DNA from: Methanomicrobiaceae archaeon
GTDB lineage: Archaea; Halobacteriota; Methanomicrobia; Methanomicrobiales; Methanomicrobiaceae
Direction: 5' to 3'
Assembly: GCA_030628325.1 (NCBI GenBank)
Contig: DAOVRB010000016.1
Span: 1 to 9,926 of the forward strand
Length of the DNA stretch: 9,926 bases
In this document: piece by piece, positions 7,196 through 9,926 of the stretch
Position numbering within the stretch: the first letter of the stretch is position 1
Layout of the letters: every line of letters begins with the position of its first letter
Translations under genes and position numbers: made by a program
The notes under the pieces: generated by a model
Told to the model about the DNA's origin: nothing
Database searches by the model: none
The model's input: the letters and a program-made list of their open reading frames with translations, nothing else

Positions 7196-7205
7196 AAAAA
7201 TATAA
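7196..7205 (+). promoter_or_regulatory. Possible TATA box for the nucleotidyltransferase gene
   Basis: AAAAATATAA is the most TATA-like run before the gene. It would leave a leader of about 85-90 bases ahead of the ATG at 7317, longer than usual, so this is weak. Confidence 0.25.
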
Positions 7206-7303
7206 TTTGTAAGATATTGCCGGAGAAGAGAAAGCCTGATTTCTCAAAGATGGATAAGATGAAATTATTGAATTTGTTTTCAGAGCGGAAACATTATGTT
7301 CAC

Positions 7304-7309
7304 GGAGTG
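7304..7309 (+). promoter_or_regulatory. Ribosome binding site that decides the start at 7317
   Basis: GGAGTG sits 7 bases before ATG 7317. It lies inside the reading frame that would start at ATG 7296, which has no ribosome site of its own. The start at 7317 is therefore preferred. Confidence 0.6.
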
Positions 7310-7659
7310 TAAACAAATGAGTGACAAAGCTCTCTCTGAAATATTGAAGACAAGTGACAGAATTTTTATTCTTCGCTATGCTGCGGTAAATAGTTCTTTT
7401 ACGGCAACCGATGTAGTAAACGCAACCGGAAAGTCAAAAGGTTTTGTTTCACGCTATCTTCACCTGCTTTTAGAACTGAATTATATATTGGCTGATGGCA
7501 GGAAATATTTCTGGATTGAAAATCCCGAAACAAAGGCGTTAAAGAGGCTTTTAAATATCAGGTTTTTATCATCCATAATTTTTCTTCCGGGCTGGGCCGG
7601 AGGTATTGGGGTTTACGGAAGTTTTGCAGACGGAACAAATTCTGCAAAAAGCGATCTTG

Positions 7660-7896
7660 ATGTATCCTAACTTCCCGGCATCCTTAGGCGCATCGTTTTA
7701 AAAATAACTGGCGTGTAGGCTATTCTTTTAAAATCTGGGGCATTATTGGCTGGAAAATTAGATCAAAATCGGCCCCATCGTGTGCCTAAATTATAGGCGC
7801 ATAATTTTTGAAAAAACAACCAATAATCGCTGCAAATTCAATATTCTAACCGTTTTAGATCCATGTGCCTAAAATCAACGGGAGTTTAGGATGTAT
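7660..7896. repeat. 6-bp target-site duplication ATGTAT flanking the insertion
   Basis: ATGTAT is present at 7660-7665 and again at 7891-7896, directly outside the inverted ends of the element. Keeping one copy restores the nucleotidyltransferase frame. This marks a transposase-type insertion rather than a chance spacer. Confidence 0.8.
7666..7890. mobile_element. 225-bp MITE-like non-autonomous element
   Basis: The ends are inverted: CCTAACTTCCC at 7666-7676 against GGGAGTTTAGG at 7880-7890 (9 of 11 match when paired). The similarity continues inward to TTAGGCGCAT (7684-7693) and ATGTGCCTAA (7863-7872). Further nested inverted repeats lie inside: ATTATTGG/CCAATAAT (7742-7749, 7820-7827), TGGGGC/GCCCCA (7736-7741, 7772-7777) and a hairpin at 7781-7801. 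No transposase or other ORF of note is present. It is flanked by the duplication ATGTAT. These are the marks of a MITE moved by a transposase coded elsewhere. The family is not certain; a 5-6 bp duplication and C-starting ends would fit the IS1634/IS4-like group, but that is a guess. Confidence 0.8.
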
Positions 7897-8091
7897 GGGT
7901 TTATGTGGATTCTTATAGCTCTGATCTTGAACTGAAATCTGCAAGGCTTGAAAAAAGTCTGGGTGAAGAAACAGGCGTTGAGACAAATATCCTTATACTA
8001 ACTCCTGAAAAATTATTGAGGCTTAGAGAAGATGACAATCCTTTTTATTTTAGCCTCATGAAATCCATAATTACACTGGAAGGTGTTTCAA

Positions 8092-8121
8092 TTGAGAGAC
8101 ATTGAAAATGGCAACCAGGCG
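8092..8121 (+). pseudogene. Truncated start of the nucleotidyltransferase partner gene (HEPN-like?)
   Basis: A TTG at 8092 is preceded by GGAAGGTG (8078-8085) with 6 bases of spacing, a good ribosome site located inside the end of the nucleotidyltransferase gene. It opens '(M)RDIENGNQA', a start I associate with small partner proteins coded directly downstream of HTH-nucleotidyltransferases. The overlap of 14 bases with the upstream stop (8105) is typical of such two-gene modules. After about 10 codons the sequence turns into tnpB in another frame, so the partner is cut off. This is inference from ten residues and a ribosome site. Confidence 0.35.
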
Positions 8122-8338
8122 TCTGAACCGTGCCACACAAGGCACAGGATACCTTGGACAGTTTGCTGGATTTCTGACCTACAAAGCAAAACGGGCAGGT
8201 AAAAAAGTAATAGAAATCAGCGAACGTAAAACATCTAAAACATGTTGCGTTTGTGGACAAGCTATCAGCAATTTGCCGATAATCTGCGAAAAACGGGTCT
8301 GGATATTCCAGTACACTCGCAGGAAGTTGCCTGCGTAA
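8120..8338 (+). pseudogene. tnpB: TnpB fragment (IS200/IS605-type), C-terminal part only
   Basis: The reading frame carries 'RRLNRATQGTGYLGQFAGFL', then 'TYKAKRAGKKVIEISERKTS' and 'KTCCVCGQ'. This is the conserved stretch of TnpB that leads from the helical part into the C-terminal zinc finger (first CxxC pair visible). TnpB is the RNA-guided nuclease of IS200/IS605 elements and the ancestor of Cas12. Only about 75 of the usual 370-430 residues remain. The N-terminal and central RuvC parts are missing, and after CxxCG the sequence no longer matches the second zinc-finger half or the final RuvC aspartate. It cannot be active. It begins abruptly inside the presumed partner gene of the nucleotidyltransferase, so the element or a later deletion removed the rest. 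No tnpA is in the window. Confidence 0.8.
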
Positions 8339-8354
8339 GCGGGCGGTAGTTCAC
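8318..8354 (+). other. Probable right end of the IS200/IS605-type element / remnant omega-RNA 3' scaffold
   Basis: A perfect hairpin, CGCAGG (8318-8323) and CCTGCG (8330-8335) with loop AAGTTG, is followed by a G-rich stretch and TAGTTCAC (8347-8354). Hairpins with a short tail ending near TTCAC at the end of tnpB are typical of right ends in this family. There the same sequence is the scaffold of the guide (omega) RNA, and flanking DNA serves as guide. The tnpB gene is broken, so only the RNA end may persist. The exact boundary is a guess. Confidence 0.45.
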
Positions 8355-8412
8355 TTATACTATACCCATACATAACGCTCAGTGACTCGCTCATGCTCAC
8401 GCCCGACCTCAC

Positions 8413-9879
8413 TTACAGATCTTTCTTTGCGTATTTTTTCCATACCTGCTCCCGGTATACCGGGCCACTGTTATAGGTGCAGAAGGGGATCAGGCGTCCG
8501 TCGGGTGTCGCGTAGTGGATGCAGCACCGCTGGACACGCCTGAGATCATAGTTGTACCGGTCCATAAAGTGCATAGTCCCGATGAACAGTGCATTCTGGT
8601 GGAACTCCCGGAGAACATCAAAGTCCTGCCTGATCAGGATTTTGCTGATCATCTCCCAGAACTCATCGGTCTTCCCGGCCTCTCCTTTCCTGACCGAATC
8701 ATGTATATTTTTAACACCCCTGAGAAGTGCCTTGTATTTGTTGATGGTGCCGCCTTTTTTGAGTGTTTCTGCCATCTGCCCGATGGATTCAAAGAAACTA
8801 TCCACGTCTGTCATCCGGTTCACCGGAATGACTGACCCATCCTGCTGAACAAATACATAGGTTGCTGCGCCGCAGTGCTGGTGGGCGGTGAACCTGACCT
8901 GGGGTTGCCCGGTATATGCCTCGACAAGATCCGAGATCGGAATCACACAGGGTATCGGGTAGAAATCATCCTTTTTTATGATGCCTTCTGTCTGCTTCTC
9001 AATATCTGTCAGGAGATCGGGAATGGTGACCCGTAATTTCCTGACATCCTCCTCACCTGCAGCACCGGTAAACGCAACCGGCTGGAAATTTACACCTCTT
9101 ATGACAGAAATATTCCTGACTGCAAACCTGATGATATCCCCGACTTCGTGATCGTTTCTTCCCTGTATTACCGTAGGTACGAGGACCGTACCAAGACCCA
9201 CTTTTTTCAGGTTCTCGATTGCATTTTTATGAATTGCGAGAAACGGGTTAGTCTCGTCTGAAATCCCGTCAAAGTGGAGGTAGACCGTGCTTAAACCGGC
9301 GTCCCTGAGTTGCCGGGCCAATTCAGGTTCCTTTGATATGCGGACCCCGTTTGTTGCGAGCTGCACCTGCGGGAATCCCAATGCCTTTGCTTTTTTGATG
9401 ATTTTTACAAGGTCCTGTCGCATTGTCGGTTCCCCGCCAGAGAACTGTACCGCAGGTACCGGGACGGGTTTTTGAGCTCTCAACATCTCCATCATTTTTA
9501 CGATCTCATCAAATTCCGGTTCGTACACAAATCCGCATGCCCGGGCATTGGCAAAACAAAAATCGCAGTTAAGATTGCAGCGGTTTGTAAGATCGATATT
9601 TGCAAGCAGCGTCTGTGAATGGTGGTTGCTGCATAACCCGCATGATGCCGGGCAGCTTTCGGGTGGGGCAATAGTCTGCGGGTTTTCGATACCGTTTCCT
9701 ATGGACTCGTATTGTTCGTACCGGTGATACATTGCGGCATCTGACCAGTAGAGATACCGGGAAGTGCCATGTATCGGACATGTCCGTTCCAGCCAGATCT
9801 GTCCCTCATCCTCGATAATATCTGCCTCAAGAACAGTATTACATGTGGGGCAAAGGCTCTGTGTCTTTTTTATCAGCAT
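8413..9879 (-). CDS. tes: Tetraether lipid synthase (radical SAM, MJ0619 type)
   Basis: A 488-residue radical SAM enzyme of full family length. The Cx3Cx2C motif that binds the SAM cluster is in 'NRCNLNCDFCFANA' (C101, C105, C108), followed by 'FSGGEPTMR' (147-155) for SAM binding. The N-terminus has 'CPTC' (C10, C13) and C34 in 'CPIHG', and a CPASCGLC set (C76, C80, C83). The C-terminal part has C336, C452-C453 and 'IPFCTYNSGPVY' (C467). This matches the Tes/MJ0619 family, which holds three 4Fe-4S clusters and a rubredoxin-like iron. Tes joins the ends of two phytanyl chains of archaeal diether lipids to form macrocyclic and tetraether membrane lipids. A paralogue with another substrate is possible. 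ATG 9879 is chosen over TTG 9882 because AGGAGGTC lies 5 bases upstream. The gene is convergent with the mobile debris and has higher G+C than the rest. Confidence 0.9.
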   Translation of the reverse strand: MLIKKTQSLCPTCNTVLEADIIEDEGQIWLERTCPIHGTSRYLYWSDAAMYHRYEQYESIGNGIENPQTIAPPESCPASCGLCSNHHSQTLLANIDLTNRCNLNCDFCFANARACGFVYEPEFDEIVKMMEMLRAQKPVPVPAVQFSGGEPTMRQDLVKIIKKAKALGFPQVQLATNGVRISKEPELARQLRDAGLSTVYLHFDGISDETNPFLAIHKNAIENLKKVGLGTVLVPTVIQGRNDHEVGDIIRFAVRNISVIRGVNFQPVAFTGAAGEEDVRKLRVTIPDLLTDIEKQTEGIIKKDDFYPIPCVIPISDLVEAYTGQPQVRFTAHQHCGAATYVFVQQDGSVIPVNRMTDVDSFFESIGQMAETLKKGGTINKYKALLRGVKNIHDSVRKGEAGKTDEFWEMISKILIRQDFDVLREFHQNALFIGTMHFMDRYNYDLRRVQRCCIHYATPDGRLIPFCTYNSGPVYREQVWKKYAKKDL

Positions 9880-9884
9880 CAATT

Positions 9885-9892
9885 GACCTCCT
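9885..9892 (-). promoter_or_regulatory. Strong Shine-Dalgarno site for tes
   Basis: The minus strand reads AGGAGGTC, ending 5 bases before ATG 9879 and only 2 before the in-frame TTG at 9882, so it selects the ATG. Further upstream (9905-9920) the minus strand is almost pure A with one C, an A-rich leader. No TATA box is seen before the window ends. Confidence 0.75.
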
Positions 9893-9926
9893 CAGGGGTA
9901 GCATTTTTTTTTGTTTTTTTGTAATC

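Larger units (their letters stand above)
6646..7316. other. Gene-poor region without a convincing gene
   Basis: I see no gene I can defend here. On the plus strand, AGGAG at 6748-6752 precedes an ATG at 6759 that opens a 24-residue ORF ('MIGTETGDMEPVHPV...') ending at 6833. The same frame continues beyond its TGA for 47 more codons and looks mildly coding. A second ORF of 41 codons starts at the overlapping ATGA (6830). Near 7100-7200 a short plus-strand frame encodes one strongly hydrophobic stretch ('IVIVFCVMVLGIMCVFWLYIF') followed by a basic tail, between stops and without a clear start. The region may be decayed genes. The right end holds the start signals of the nucleotidyltransferase gene. 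Confidence 0.5.
7317..8105 (+). pseudogene. HTH-nucleotidyltransferase (MNT-like) gene interrupted by a MITE-like element
   Basis: Two ORF pieces (7317-7665 and 7897-8105) join exactly in frame when the 225-bp insert and one copy of the 6-bp duplication (231 bp) are removed. This gives a 185-residue protein. Residues about 5-75 form a winged HTH (MarR-like; 'FTATDVVNATGKSKGFVSRYLHLL'). Residues about 96-120 hold the minimal nucleotidyltransferase motif 'GVYGSFADGT...SDLDVWV', with G101-S102 and the metal-binding pair D113 and D115. The C-terminal part ends 'ETGVETNILILTPEK...SIERH'. The insertion splits codon 117, right after the DxD pair. As it stands the gene would yield a 117-residue product that keeps the HTH but lacks the rest of the catalytic fold. 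Such proteins often pair with a HEPN-type partner in toxin-antitoxin-like modules, and a possible partner start follows at 8092. Reconstruction is direct; the module role is inferred. Confidence 0.85.

Noticed and set aside
7119..7206. Short frame encoding one hydrophobic segment and a basic tail
   Set aside because: Bounded by stops, no clear ribosome site, and only about 29 codons from the first GTG/ATG. Could be a gene remnant but cannot be supported.
7781..7801. Possible CRISPR-like repeats in the TAGGCRCAT motifs
   Set aside because: The copies alternate in orientation and spacing is irregular, so they belong to the MITE structure and not to an array.
8355..8374. ACCCATACAT after the tnpB right end matches, in reverse complement, the MITE target (ATGTATGGGT), as if the guide pointed to that site
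   Set aside because: A 10-base match is expected by chance in a window of this size, the match does not sit at the start of the guide position, and tnpB is broken.

Overview
The window looks like part of a euryarchaeal, probably methanogen (Methanomicrobiales-like) chromosome. The main reasons are a full-length radical SAM tetraether lipid synthase, archaeal TATA-type promoters (some placed as for leaderless mRNAs), a Thr/Pro-rich lipoprotein and a PH-like/zinc-ribbon protein of a type I associate with methanogens. The lineage is an inference; there is no rRNA or methanogenesis gene here to fix it. Much of the window is accessory: short genes in mixed orientations, an A+T-rich block around 3100-4450, and mobile-element debris around 7660-8412.

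Left part (1-3406). The window opens inside a DUF1998-type helicase-associated protein (3' end only), the domain found in DISARM DrmB and related defence helicases. Eight bases beyond it, tail to tail, is a 737-residue protein with a conserved-looking N-terminal domain, a coiled coil and a long disordered tail. I cannot name its family. The pair is the best candidate here for an undescribed (defence-type) system.

Middle part (3407-6645). A PH-like/zinc-ribbon protein overlaps by 11 bases a small YidD (membrane-insertion factor) gene. A shared bidirectional terminator separates them from a convergent lipoprotein gene. Then comes an exported guanidino-group deiminase (agmatine/peptidylarginine deiminase family) with a complete catalytic set. 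Upstream of its promoter lies a strong 26-base dyad. Positions 6646-7316 hold no convincing gene.

Right part (7317-9926). A two-gene nucleotidyltransferase/partner module (MNT-HEPN-like) has been broken twice. A 225-bp MITE-like element sits inside the catalytic motif of the nucleotidyltransferase. It has inverted ends and a 6-bp target duplication, and removing it with one duplicate restores the frame exactly. Just after this gene, the presumed partner gene is cut off after its first codons by a tnpB fragment of the IS200/IS605 type, which keeps its hairpin-bearing right end. The intact tetraether lipid synthase gene lies just beyond, convergent to this debris, and is core lipid metabolism. 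There is no evidence for one pathway joining all genes; the left pair and the broken right module each look like separate stress/defence-type cargo.
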